A stretch of DNA of 64,000 nucleotides from Treponema phagedenis. Its GTDB lineage: Bacteria > Spirochaetota > Spirochaetia > Treponematales > Treponemataceae. The translations under genes and the position numbers were made by a program. The stretch is from assembly GCF_008153345.1 (NCBI RefSeq), contig NZ_CP042818.1, forward strand, positions 3,001,001 through 3,065,000, read 5' to 3'. Under the pieces are notes generated by a model. It ran no database searches. It was given only the letters and a program-made list of their open reading frames with translations, and was not told where the DNA came from. The first letter of the stretch is position 1. Each line of letters opens with the position of its first letter. Below are positions 1-8,593 of the stretch, one piece after another.

Positions 1-372
1 TCGTTGGATGTAGCACAAAGAATGAAAACGCTTGCCGCAGGCGACTATGACATACATATACGGCATCCGTGGTTTGTACCGCTTATTGGGAGCATAGGAT
101 ATATGGGATTTTCTCGGGATCACAGCGAATACGGAATTGGACTTTGCATAAATGATGAGATGTTCGAAGCAAGCAGCGGATATCTTAAAGCAACAACTGA
201 GGAAGAGGCAAAAAACTATGCGGCAAAGATTTGGGAAATTCAATATAACAACGCAGTAACCATCCCACTGTTTGCTGACTTGCGATACATTATTCACAAT
301 AAAAAATTTAAAAACTTTCATTTTGATGGTAGTGTATTCAAAATTGATTTAAACGGAGTTGTATATCGATAA
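1..372 (+). CDS. C-terminal end of an ABC importer substrate-binding protein (SBP_bac_5 type), cut by the window edge
   Basis: The frame is open from base 1 and ends at a TAA overlapping the next gene's ATG by one base. About 123 residues are visible. They resemble the last lobe of peptide/nickel-type periplasmic binding proteins: a segment reading AAGDYDIHIRHPW, then an alternating hydrophobic region and a late motif around TIPLFADLRYI. The role follows from position: it heads an operon with two permeases and two ATPases of the oligopeptide/dipeptide/nickel class. The ligand cannot be read from this piece; peptide, nickel or a metallophore are all possible. The start and any signal peptide or lipobox lie outside the window. 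Confidence 0.7.
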   Translation, partial: SLDVAQRMKTLAAGDYDIHIRHPWFVPLIGSIGYMGFSRDHSEYGIGLCINDEMFEASSGYLKATTEEEAKNYAAKIWEIQYNNAVTIPLFADLRYIIHNKKFKNFHFDGSVFKIDLNGVVYR

Positions 373-1360
373 TGAAATTATTGCGACGACGGTGGTTTAG
401 AAATATTCTTTTCTTTTTTCCGATACTTATAATTATCACTCTTATTGCATTTGCAATAGTTTATTTTTCTCCTGGTGATGCAGGGAATTTACTGTTGATG
501 AAGCATTTGAGTAAAAACATTGTATCAAAAAGCGATGCCGCCGACTATGCAAGACGACTTGGATTTGATGGAAGTTTTTTTGAACTCTACGGCAAATGGA
601 TGAAAAATATTTTGCGGGGCGACTTCGGGCGGTCTGCTTTAAACGGCGAAACGGTAATAAAAGTTTTTTGGAGTAAATATAAGATTACCTTTTTGATGGC
701 TTTAATCAGCATTGCAGTGGAGATAATTATTTCTTTTTCAATGGGCTTGTATGCAGGAATAAAAAAAGGTCTGCGGCAGATCGCTTTATTAACTTTTGGG
801 CTGTTGTCAGCTGTGCAATTCCGCCTTTTTGGATTGGCTTGATTGCACTTTGGTTTTTAACAATTAAGCTCCAATGGAAACATGCAATAGGCTATTCCGG
901 TATTACAAGCCTTATTATCCCCGCACTGATTATGGGTGTAATAAGCATGGGCTTTATGTCAAAAATTGTAAGAGCTAAAACTCGGGATGTGATGAACAAG
1001 GGCTTTGTTGAATTTTCGTATTCGCAGGGTTTGAGTAATTTTGATATTTTAATATACCATGTGCTTCCTCATGTGCTGCCTGCCGCAATTTCTATTGCAA
1101 TTTTAGATTTATCTTCGTTTTTAGGCGGCGCTGTTTTAATGGAAAAAGTTTTTAACATTCCGGGATTCGGAGATACTTTAATAGAAGCAATTAAATTTAA
1201 AGATTACTTTTTAATCAGCGGTTCGTTGTTTTTTATTGGGATAATGATTTGTGCTCTTAATCTTATTGCCGATACAATCTACCCAAAACTCGATATGAGA
1301 AATGAAAACGAAATCGGAAGCTTGAATAAAAGGGAGCTGCTCTATGCAGAAAATTATTAA
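372..1360 (+). pseudogene. DppB/OppB-type ABC permease, frameshifted
   Basis: Two overlapping open frames (372-842 and 839-1360) together make one DppB-like inner-membrane permease. The first holds the N-terminal membrane helix and the usual periplasmic segment (residues near YARRLGFDGS, then WMKNILRGDFGRS). The second holds the remaining helices, the EAA-like loop around SYSQGLSNFDILIYHVLPHV and the C-terminal motif FNIPGFGDTLIEAI. Near 800-820 the coding continues from one frame to the other (first frame ends in SAVQFRLFGLA, the other reads CAIPPFWIGLIALW). The shift is what the loss of one base would cause. Either the gene is broken or the assembly has an error; the rest is well preserved, so decay would be recent. 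Confidence 0.75.
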
Positions 1361-2156
1361 AAAAGAAAAAACGTTCAGACTGCTCAGCTTATTTATTATT
1401 CTCTTTGTTTTAATTGTCTCCTATTTGAGACCTGCCCATGTATTAAATTTTAATGAAAGATTGATTCCACCAAGCTTTTCGCATATTTTCGGAACAGATC
1501 ACATGGGTAGAAATGTGTTTTTTTTGAGCATCGAAGGTTTTAGAAACACATTTTTAATTGCTCTTCTTTCACAAGTTATTCCGTTTTTTTTCGGGGGGCT
1601 TATCGGAGCTGCTATAGGTTTTTATAAAACAATTTTCGATGAGTTTTTGCTGCATCTAATGAATATTATGCTTACTCTGCCAATGATTTTATCTGCAATT
1701 TTTCTTAGCGCAGTTATCGGCAATGGGCTTATCACTGTTTTAATAGTTATTTCTATTTTTGGATTTGTCTATAATATTAAGTTAGTCAGAGCGGAAATAT
1801 CAGTGGTTAAAAATGAAGACTTTATACTTGCGCTTCGTGTAAACGGCGTATCGGACTTATCAATTTTTATTCATAACATTCTGCCGCGCGCATATTATCT
1901 TTTACTTCCAATACTGCCTTTAATTATTGCACATAGCATGATCGCTGTTTCATCGTTTTCATTTTTGGGAATGAGTTTTGATCTTAGCACACCGGAGTTG
2001 GGAACAATTTTAAAAGATTCATTACGATTTTCCGGCAGCGCTCCGTGGCTTATTATCTTTCCGGGACTTTTTCAATTTATATGCGTGATGATTTTTACAA
2101 AGTACTCGGACTTGTTGGAAGAAAGATTAAAACAGGGAGGCGGCGTATTAAAATGA
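1344..2156 (+). CDS. DppC/OppC-type ABC permease
   Basis: This 270-residue inner-membrane permease pairs with the DppB-like protein to form the channel of the importer. It has an N-terminal hydrophobic helix, the DppC-characteristic segment SHIFGTDHMGRNVF at about residues 45-60, several membrane segments, and an EAA-like loop near LALRVNGVSDLSIFIHNILP that would contact the ATPases. A GGGAG ribosome site precedes the ATG. The gene overlaps the end of the previous gene by 17 bases and its TGA overlaps the next ATG as ATGA, so translation is probably coupled. Length is slightly short for the family but complete. Substrate is unknown. Confidence 0.85.
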   Translation: MQKIIKKEKTFRLLSLFIILFVLIVSYLRPAHVLNFNERLIPPSFSHIFGTDHMGRNVFFLSIEGFRNTFLIALLSQVIPFFFGGLIGAAIGFYKTIFDEFLLHLMNIMLTLPMILSAIFLSAVIGNGLITVLIVISIFGFVYNIKLVRAEISVVKNEDFILALRVNGVSDLSIFIHNILPRAYYLLLPILPLIIAHSMIAVSSFSFLGMSFDLSTPELGTILKDSLRFSGSAPWLIIFPGLFQFICVMIFTKYSDLLEERLKQGGGVLK

Positions 2157-2959
2157 AAGAGCTTTTAAAAATTGAAAACCTCAGTATTTCTCTAAATGAA
2201 AAAAAGATAATAGATAGCGTCTCGTTGAGTGTTCAAAAAGAAGAGGTTTACTTTTTAGTCGGAGAGACAGGCTGCGGCAAAACAATTCTTGCTAAATCAA
2301 TTTTAGGACTTACTCCTAAAACGATGAAAGTAAACGGTGCAATTAAATATCTTTCCGCAGAAGGCGAATACATAAACTTGCGCGAAAACTTTTCGTGTTT
2401 AAAAGATTTAAGAGGAAAAGAAATTTTATGGGTACCGCAAAACACTAACAGCGCATTAAACCCCTTACTCAATATGGAAAAGCAATTTTTATTACCGATG
2501 AAAAAAAGATTGGGGCTTAAAAAACAAAATGCACGAAAAAAAATCTTAGAGCTTTTTAAAATGCTTTCACTAAATCCCGCCGAAGAAATTTTACGCTGCT
2601 ATCCTTATGAATTATCAGGCGGAATGAAGGTTCGCGCGATGATAGCAATCGGGCTTGCCTTAAATGCAAAGCTGCTATTATTAGATGAGCCTACAAAGGG
2701 TTTGGATGCAAGCTCTTGTCTTGAATTAATGAATTTACTTTTTAAACTTGTCAAAGAATATAAAATGAGTATTTTGTTTATCACGCATGATTTAAGAATT
2801 GTGGAACAATATTCGGAAAACATTGCAGTTATGCATCAGGGAAAAATTGTTGATAGGGGTAAATATCAGCATGTCGTTAGGGAAAACCCGAAAGCCTATG
2901 TGAGGGCTTTTTGGAAAGCCCTCCCTGAAAACGGAATGGAGGTGCTGTGTGATGCCTAA
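2153..2959 (+). CDS. DppD/OppD-type ABC transporter ATPase
   Basis: A 268-residue nucleotide-binding subunit. Walker A is GETGCGKT (about residue 40), the signature is LSGGMKVRA, Walker B is LLLLDEPTKGLD, followed by the switch histidine in FITHDLR. The ATG at 2153 overlaps the previous stop as ATGA, so I prefer it to an earlier in-frame start at 2045 inside the permease gene. DppD relatives are usually about 320 residues and often end with a cysteine-rich iron-sulfur tail; this one is shorter and seems to lack it. It would form an ATPase heterodimer with the next gene product. Confidence 0.85.
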   Translation: MKELLKIENLSISLNEKKIIDSVSLSVQKEEVYFLVGETGCGKTILAKSILGLTPKTMKVNGAIKYLSAEGEYINLRENFSCLKDLRGKEILWVPQNTNSALNPLLNMEKQFLLPMKKRLGLKKQNARKKILELFKMLSLNPAEEILRCYPYELSGGMKVRAMIAIGLALNAKLLLLDEPTKGLDASSCLELMNLLFKLVKEYKMSILFITHDLRIVEQYSENIAVMHQGKIVDRGKYQHVVRENPKAYVRAFWKALPENGMEVLCDA

Positions 2960-3614
2960 AGTTATTGCAGAGTTTCAAGATGTAAGTATTTCATACGGAA
3001 AGAAAAACACCACAGAAATATTAAATAATGTGCATTTAAAAATTTACGAAGGTGATGTCCTCGGTATTACAGGCGAATCCGGTTCAGGTAAGTCAACCCT
3101 TGGGTTTGCGCTTACAGGATTAAAATCAATAAGCAGGGGAAAAATTATTTCCCCTTTAAAAACAGTTGGCATGGTTTTGCAAAATCCGGAAACCGCATTC
3201 GATCCGTTAAAAACAGTCGGCTGGACTCTTATGCAAACTAAAAGAGCATATCTTAAACGGAATTCTTTGACGGTTGATAAAAATATAATTAAAACCGAAT
3301 TAAAATCTTTTTTTAAAGACTTTGCAATTACCCCGTCAAGACTTAATGATAAACCGCAAACTTTTAGCGGCGGAGAGTTACAACGAATATCAATTATGTG
3401 CGCCCTGCTTTCAGGTTCAAAGCTAATAGTTTTAGATGAAGTAACTTCAATGTTGGATGTTATTACGCAGGCAAAAATTATGCATCTTTTATTGGCACTT
3501 AAAAAAGCATATAGATTAACCTATGTATTTATCAGTCATGATATTGAATTAGTAAAAAGGGTTTGCAATAGACAGTACCAAGTTGTTGATAAAACACTTG
3601 TGCCTGTTAATTAA
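2952..3614 (+). CDS. DppF/OppF-type ABC transporter ATPase
   Basis: A 220-residue ATPase subunit with Walker A GESGSGKST, a Q-loop glutamine in MVLQNPETAFDP, signature FSGGELQRI and Walker B LIVLDEVTSMLD. The usual DEP is DEV here, which is tolerated in the family. A GGAGG ribosome site at 2938-2942 is well spaced for ATG 2952; GTG 2949 is an alternative. The start lies within the last codons of the DppD-like gene. It is short for DppF (usually about 300 residues) because the C-terminal extension is absent. It is the last gene of the importer operon before the IS630 element. Confidence 0.83.
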   Translation: MPKVIAEFQDVSISYGKKNTTEILNNVHLKIYEGDVLGITGESGSGKSTLGFALTGLKSISRGKIISPLKTVGMVLQNPETAFDPLKTVGWTLMQTKRAYLKRNSLTVDKNIIKTELKSFFKDFAITPSRLNDKPQTFSGGELQRISIMCALLSGSKLIVLDEVTSMLDVITQAKIMHLLLALKKAYRLTYVFISHDIELVKRVCNRQYQVVDKTLVPVN

Positions 3615-3650
3615 TTTGCATGTTTTAATTATTTTTTAACTAGTTTTTAA

Positions 3651-4936
3651 CTAGTATAACGTTTTCTAATTAAGTTCATATTTGAGAGCGTCGGTTATAA
3701 CCGCTTCAGAAACATCGAGATCATCAAGATTGTATTTCCAATGGAATACGACCGGCTCTTCATTAATCTCGTCAAAGTATTTATACAGTCGATTAACTAA
3801 CTCTGTTTTTGATTTTACTCTCATGCCCCGCAACAGTTGTCTTGTTAGTTTGCTGAAAAATCCTTCAATCATATTTAACCACGAACCATGCTTTGGCGTA
3901 AACACAAACTCAAATCTACCCGGTACCGTTGAAAGATATCGAATGGTTTCTTTGGAGGTATGTACTTTTAAGTTATCCAAAATGATTCTAATTTTATCTT
4001 CTTGCGGGTATCGTTCATCAAGTATTTTAAGAAATTGCACATAATCTTTACTGGTGTGACTGTCGCTTACAAGAGGAATGGCATCCCCCGTCTGTAAATC
4101 AATGCCTGCTAAAAGTGAGAGCGTGCCAAGCCGTTTGTATTCATAATCACGGCGAATGCATTGGTGGGTTTCATCAGCAGGTAAATCATCGCTTGTCGTC
4201 GCGATAGCTTGTATGTCGGGCTTCTCATCATACGAAACAACATGGATATTCTTCCCTTCTTCTGTCTGTAATGGCTTATTTTCCTCAAAATAAAGTTCAA
4301 GTTGCTTATAAACGAGCAAAACATTGTGCATTTTTCTATCAAAGTCAGGGTCTCTGTTTTCACAGTAATATTCTATTTTGTAAGGTTTAATGTCTGCTTC
4401 AGTTAGTATTTTAAATACCGTTGTTTTATGGATAGTAGCGAGCCGTAGGTATCCTGCACTTTCAGCGGTGGTGTTAATATGCTTTGTTAACAGTGCGTAA
4501 GTCCATGTTTCTGCAGCATACCCAAAAGTAGTCGGTTTTTGACAAGCGAGATTTATAATCCACGATTTCTCTTCATCGGTAATTTCCGGATTGTTTCCGC
4601 GTCCGGGTGCATCGGTGAGAGCATGCTCTACGCCGCCCTGCTTATATTTCTTAAGGCAGAGCGCAACGCTTCTATACGTATAGCCTACCTTGTCGGCTGT
4701 TTCCTTAATGGACAGCCCCTTGCTTTTAAGCAAAAGTATTCGTGCACGCGTGAGCGTTTGTGCTTGGATTGTTCGTAAACGAACAAGTGATTCAAGGTAC
4801 GTGAGCTCTTCAGGATTTAGTTCAAGTTTACTCGGCGGTTTTGGCATGCAATACTCCTTAGTGATAAAAATCTGTTGAGATAGTATCACAAACCAAAGAA
4901 AAATACAATATACTTTTCAGGAAAACGTTATACTAG
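3651..4936. mobile_element. IS630-family insertion sequence, apparently complete
   Basis: Perfect 16-bp terminal inverted repeats, CTAGTATAACGTTTTC at 3651-3666 and its reverse complement at 4921-4936, bracket a single full-length transposase gene. CTAG at both ends fits the TA/CTAG target preference of IS630. The element separates an importer operon (ending 3614) from an exporter pair (starting 5005) that run the same way. The same terminal repeats flank a non-coding element at 26552-26743. Confidence 0.9.
3666..4847 (-). CDS. IS630-family transposase
   Basis: A 393-residue DDE transposase. The N-terminus carries a helix-turn-helix region (about residues 30-70, around LSIKETADKVGYTYRSVALCL). 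The catalytic core shows aspartates in VVSYDEKPD and IILDNLKVH and glutamate in GSWLNMIEGFFSK, the IS630/Tc1 DDE pattern. The ATG at 4847 has an AAGGAG site about seven bases upstream, so I prefer it to an upstream start at 4889. The stop touches the left inverted repeat. No frameshift or internal stop is visible, so the enzyme may be active and could also act in trans on the related MITE copies. Confidence 0.93.
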   Translation of the reverse strand: MPKPPSKLELNPEELTYLESLVRLRTIQAQTLTRARILLLKSKGLSIKETADKVGYTYRSVALCLKKYKQGGVEHALTDAPGRGNNPEITDEEKSWIINLACQKPTTFGYAAETWTYALLTKHINTTAESAGYLRLATIHKTTVFKILTEADIKPYKIEYYCENRDPDFDRKMHNVLLVYKQLELYFEENKPLQTEEGKNIHVVSYDEKPDIQAIATTSDDLPADETHQCIRRDYEYKRLGTLSLLAGIDLQTGDAIPLVSDSHTSKDYVQFLKILDERYPQEDKIRIILDNLKVHTSKETIRYLSTVPGRFEFVFTPKHGSWLNMIEGFFSKLTRQLLRGMRVKSKTELVNRLYKYFDEINEEPVVFHWKYNLDDLDVSEAVITDALKYELN

Positions 4937-5004
4937 TAAGGAAGGAAAATGAACAAGTCTTTAATAAACAATTTTATAATAACTATATTTAAAAGGAGAC
5001 GCAT

Positions 5005-6738
5005 ATGCTAATTCACAGAAGAATTATAGAGTTGATGAGCGGTGTTACCCGTTATGTTTTATCAAAATCGTTCATTGGTCTTATAATTAATTTTACGTTT
5101 ATCTTACAAGCACTTGCACTTGGACAGATTGTAAAAGCTCTTTACGTTCATGCAGAGTTTTCACAAATCCAAAGATATATTATCTATCTGGTCATTATTG
5201 TGATTGTACGATTTTTACTGGTTCGGGCTAATCAAATATACGGAAAATGGATTGTCGGAAAAGTAAAGGGGGCATTACGCAAGAGAGCATACGAAAAACT
5301 TTTGCGATTGGGTCCCGGTTATTTAACAGAAACAAGGACGGGAAAGCTTGAATCTACAATCGTTGCGGGTATTGAATATTTGGAAGGATACCTAACATTA
5401 TACATCCCGCAAATTATCATTTGCATTATAGGATCAAGTGTAATGGTTACCTATATTTTCACGGTAGATTGGACGCTCGGTCTTTTAGTTTTAGTTTCTA
5501 TTCTCATCACTATGTTTGCACCGATTTTATTTTTAAAAGTATTATCAAAATTCACCGAAGAACATTGGAGTGCTTACTTGCATCTTAATGCCGAGTTTGT
5601 TGATTGCGTTCAAGGAATTATGACACTGAAGGCGATGAATGCGGCAAAGCGAATCGGAAATAAATTAAAATCAAAAATGCATAAGCTGTATAAAAAAACA
5701 ATGGCAAGTCTTCGCATAAATCTTGCCGAGTTCGGGTTTGCAAGTTTTTTTACATCCCTTGGTTCATCTTTTACACTTGGACTTGCAGGCTATTATGCGG
5801 CAATTGGACGTATATCGATTTCATCTCTTGTTATACTTTTATTTATGGTGTCGGAAGCTTTTAGACCGGTGCGCGGATTAGCAAATTATTTTCACCAAGG
5901 TTTTATGGGAATGACTTCGGTTGACGGCTTAGTTGATCTCTTTGATGAAAAGGAAACTATTACGGATACTCTTAATCCGCCCGATCCTGCAATTGATAGT
6001 CCGCATCAAAATATATCGTTTGAAAACATATCTTTTTCATATGCTAAAGAAAAAGTTTTTGACGGGCTCAGTTTTGAAGTGCGTGCCGGAGAACGGCTTG
6101 CAATTGTCGGAGAGTCGGGTTCGGGAAAAACTACCATTGCCCGATTGCTTTTGCGGTTTTACGATCCCGACAGCGGTGTAATTCGCATAAACGGAGTTGA
6201 CACTAAAACAATTCCGCTAAAAAATTTGCGCGAAAAAATTGCAATGGTATCTCAGGATACTTATTTGTTTAACGGAACAATTGAGGAAAATTTAAAACTT
6301 GCAAACGAAGATGCAAGCAAAGAAGACTTGGATGAGGCAATTAAAATTGCCCGGCTTGAAGAATTTATGCAATCTTCGGAGGACGGTTATAACATGAAGC
6401 TTGGGGAGAGGGCACTAAATCTTTCCGGCGGACAGCGGCAAAGGTTTTCCATTGCACGCGCTCTTTTAAAAAACGCTCCGATTATTATTTTGGATGAAGC
6501 CACTTCAAGCATTGATATCGAAAATGAAAAACAAATTAAGCTCGGGCTTGACGCCCTGTTGAAGGGACGCACATCAGTTACTATTGCGCACAGGCTTTCA
6601 ACCGTTGTCGATGCGGATAGAATTTTAGTTTTAAAATCCGGAGTGATTGTAGAAGAAGGAACCCACGAACAGCTGATGAAAAAAGGCGAGTATTATTACA
6701 AACTTGTGCTTGCACAAGCAGAGGAGATGAATCAATGA
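5005..6738 (+). CDS. exporter-type ABC half-transporter (fused membrane domain and ATPase)
   Basis: A 577-residue protein with a six-helix membrane domain (about residues 1-310) and an ATPase domain (about 335-577): Walker A GESGSGKTT, signature LSGGQRQRF, Walker B IIILDEATSSID, H-loop in IAHRLS. It has a good AAAAGGAG site before the ATG. The last codons overlap the next gene as ATGA, so the two products probably form a heterodimer. The membrane half is reminiscent of CydD/YbtP-like transporters. It may once have been in the same operon as the DppBCDF-like importer, from which the IS630 now separates it. Such pairs can export, or import metallophores (YbtPQ, IrtAB); direction is not decidable here. 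Confidence 0.85.
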   Translation: MLIHRRIIELMSGVTRYVLSKSFIGLIINFTFILQALALGQIVKALYVHAEFSQIQRYIIYLVIIVIVRFLLVRANQIYGKWIVGKVKGALRKRAYEKLLRLGPGYLTETRTGKLESTIVAGIEYLEGYLTLYIPQIIICIIGSSVMVTYIFTVDWTLGLLVLVSILITMFAPILFLKVLSKFTEEHWSAYLHLNAEFVDCVQGIMTLKAMNAAKRIGNKLKSKMHKLYKKTMASLRINLAEFGFASFFTSLGSSFTLGLAGYYAAIGRISISSLVILLFMVSEAFRPVRGLANYFHQGFMGMTSVDGLVDLFDEKETITDTLNPPDPAIDSPHQNISFENISFSYAKEKVFDGLSFEVRAGERLAIVGESGSGKTTIARLLLRFYDPDSGVIRINGVDTKTIPLKNLREKIAMVSQDTYLFNGTIEENLKLANEDASKEDLDEAIKIARLEEFMQSSEDGYNMKLGERALNLSGGQRQRFSIARALLKNAPIIILDEATSSIDIENEKQIKLGLDALLKGRTSVTIAHRLSTVVDADRILVLKSGVIVEEGTHEQLMKKGEYYYKLVLAQAEEMNQ

Positions 6739-8420
6739 GTAAATATTCAAATCTTATAAAACTTTCAAAGTATTCAAAACGCTATATTGGAACATTAATT
6801 GGTTCTATTATTTGCGGAGTTATGAATTATGTTTCGCAATTAGTATCGCTTTTGTTAGGAGCATATTTAACAGGTCTTGCCATAGGCGGAGCTGAGGGCA
6901 GCATTATTGTTAAATTCTTCCCATACCTTTTGGGCTTTATTCTTGCAAAGGGCCTGTTTGCATATTTGCACATGCTCATCGCCCATGAGCTTGCCTACCT
7001 TGTATTGGAAGATTTACGCGGCGATGTATTTGACGCAATTGAGAGAGGCGGACCTCTCACAAGTTTAAAATACCGCACCGGTGATGTAAGCTCCATCATT
7101 ATGGAAGATGTTGAAACTTTGGAAACTTTCTTTGCCCACATCTTCGGTGATTATATGATAGCTATTATTTGTATGCTGTCATTTTTGGTGCTTTGCTTAA
7201 CAGTATCTTGGGAGATTGCCTTACTTATGTTTGTATCCTCGTGTATTATCACAACAATACCGTATTGGTTTTCAAAGGAAAACCAAAAAAACGGAAAAAA
7301 CATTAGAACAGGACTCGGGCTTGCGAATGCTCGGATTGTGGATGCAATTCAAGGTTTAACAGAAATTATTATTTTCGGGAAAGAAAAAAGCTTTACTCAA
7401 AAAATAAGTAAAGACACAGCGGACTTGAGCAAGCACGAAATGCGTGACGGCAAATTAAAAGGATTGGAAGCAGGCATTATTGATACGGTGTCGGCTATAA
7501 CAATGATAGCGGTAATTCTTTTAAGCCACAGCATGACAATTTCAGGACGCCTCGATAATACTCTGATAGCTCCTCTTATTATTTTAGCAATGAATATTTT
7601 TTTGCCGGTAATAGCGGTAACAAGCACTGCCGGAAAAATTAGCCTAACAGCTGCTTGTGCTGACAGGGTGTACGGATTAATTCACGAGCCGTCTCCGATT
7701 AAAGAGTATTCGAAGGATGAGCGTGCAACAAAATTTGCAGAGATTGAAACCGAAAATATTTTGGACGTAAAGAATATCAGCTTTTCATATGATAAAGAAA
7801 ATCCGGTGCTCAAAAATTTAAATGTATCTATTAAAAAAAATGACAATGTTGTTATTACCGGAGAATCCGGTGCAGGCAAAACAACTCTAATGAATTTACT
7901 TTTACGCTTTTATGATCCCGATGAGGGGACCATTTATTTAAACGGAAAAGATATAAGATCGATGCGCACTGAAGATTTGCGAAAAAACATTTCATACGTT
8001 TCGCAGGATGTGTACTTATTCAACGGAAGCATTGCGGAGAATTTAAAATTGGGAAACCCGGAAGCAAGCGATGAAGAAATGATAGCTGCGGCAAAAACAG
8101 CCTTGGCTGATGAATTTATCACTAAGCTTGAAGGCGGCTACAAGGCTCGTGTCGGGGAGAGGGGCATGACGCTTTCGGGAGGACAAAAGCAAAGAGTCGC
8201 AATTGCGCGAGCCTTACTGACAAATGCGCCGATACTCATAATGGACGAAGCGGTTTCCAATTTAGATTCCGAGAGCGAGCGGCTTTTTAGAAAGGCACTT
8301 GAAAATATAAAAAACAAAAAAACTATTATCACTGTTGCGCACCGCCCTTCCACAATAAGTGCCGCCGACAGGCGAATTCATTTGGAAGACGGAAAAATTG
8401 TAGACAGCCAACAGTTGTAA
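6735..8420 (+). CDS. exporter-type ABC half-transporter, partner of the preceding gene
   Basis: A 561-residue fused membrane/ATPase protein. The ATPase half has Walker A GESGAGKTT, signature LSGGQKQRV, Walker B ILIMDEAVSNLD and H-loop VAHRPS. DEA with V replacing T is a mild deviation. The start overlaps the previous stop (ATGA). The C-terminus ends in IVDSQQL, whose codons are the first unit of a three-copy 36-bp direct repeat continuing past the stop. A bidirectional terminator follows. Predicted to heterodimerise with the 5005-6738 product in the inner membrane; cargo unknown, with metallophore or peptide being guesses from context. Confidence 0.85.
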   Translation: MSKYSNLIKLSKYSKRYIGTLIGSIICGVMNYVSQLVSLLLGAYLTGLAIGGAEGSIIVKFFPYLLGFILAKGLFAYLHMLIAHELAYLVLEDLRGDVFDAIERGGPLTSLKYRTGDVSSIIMEDVETLETFFAHIFGDYMIAIICMLSFLVLCLTVSWEIALLMFVSSCIITTIPYWFSKENQKNGKNIRTGLGLANARIVDAIQGLTEIIIFGKEKSFTQKISKDTADLSKHEMRDGKLKGLEAGIIDTVSAITMIAVILLSHSMTISGRLDNTLIAPLIILAMNIFLPVIAVTSTAGKISLTAACADRVYGLIHEPSPIKEYSKDERATKFAEIETENILDVKNISFSYDKENPVLKNLNVSIKKNDNVVITGESGAGKTTLMNLLLRFYDPDEGTIYLNGKDIRSMRTEDLRKNISYVSQDVYLFNGSIAENLKLGNPEASDEEMIAAAKTALADEFITKLEGGYKARVGERGMTLSGGQKQRVAIARALLTNAPILIMDEAVSNLDSESERLFRKALENIKNKKTIITVAHRPSTISAADRRIHLEDGKIVDSQQL

Positions 8421-8504
8421 GCAGTGTTTAGTATTGTAGACAGCCAACAGTTGTTGTCAGAGGCTAGTGTTATAGCCAGTCAACAGTTGTAGTCGGTGTT
8501 TACT
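8397..8504. repeat. three tandem 36-bp repeats spanning a gene's stop codon
   Basis: Units start at 8397, 8433 and 8469. The core of units 1 and 2 is identical (ATTGTAGACAGCCAACAG and on), and unit 3 is diverged. The unit length is a multiple of three. The stop TAA of the ABC gene lies in unit 1, while unit 2 reads through in the same frame to a TAG in unit 3. Confidence 0.85.
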
Positions 8505-8557
8505 AAAAAAGCGGAGTTGGTTTTTTTACCGTAAAGAAAACTACTCCGCTTTTTTTA
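8505..8557. terminator. bidirectional intrinsic terminator between convergent ABC transporter pairs
   Basis: Arms AAAAAAGCGGAGT (8505-8517) and ACTCCGCTTTTTT (8544-8556) form a strong stem. Each strand supplies a T run after the stem, so both converging operons can end here. Confidence 0.85.
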
Positions 8558-8593
8558 ACCGCTTAAAAACAAGCTACAAACAAGTTACAGGTT

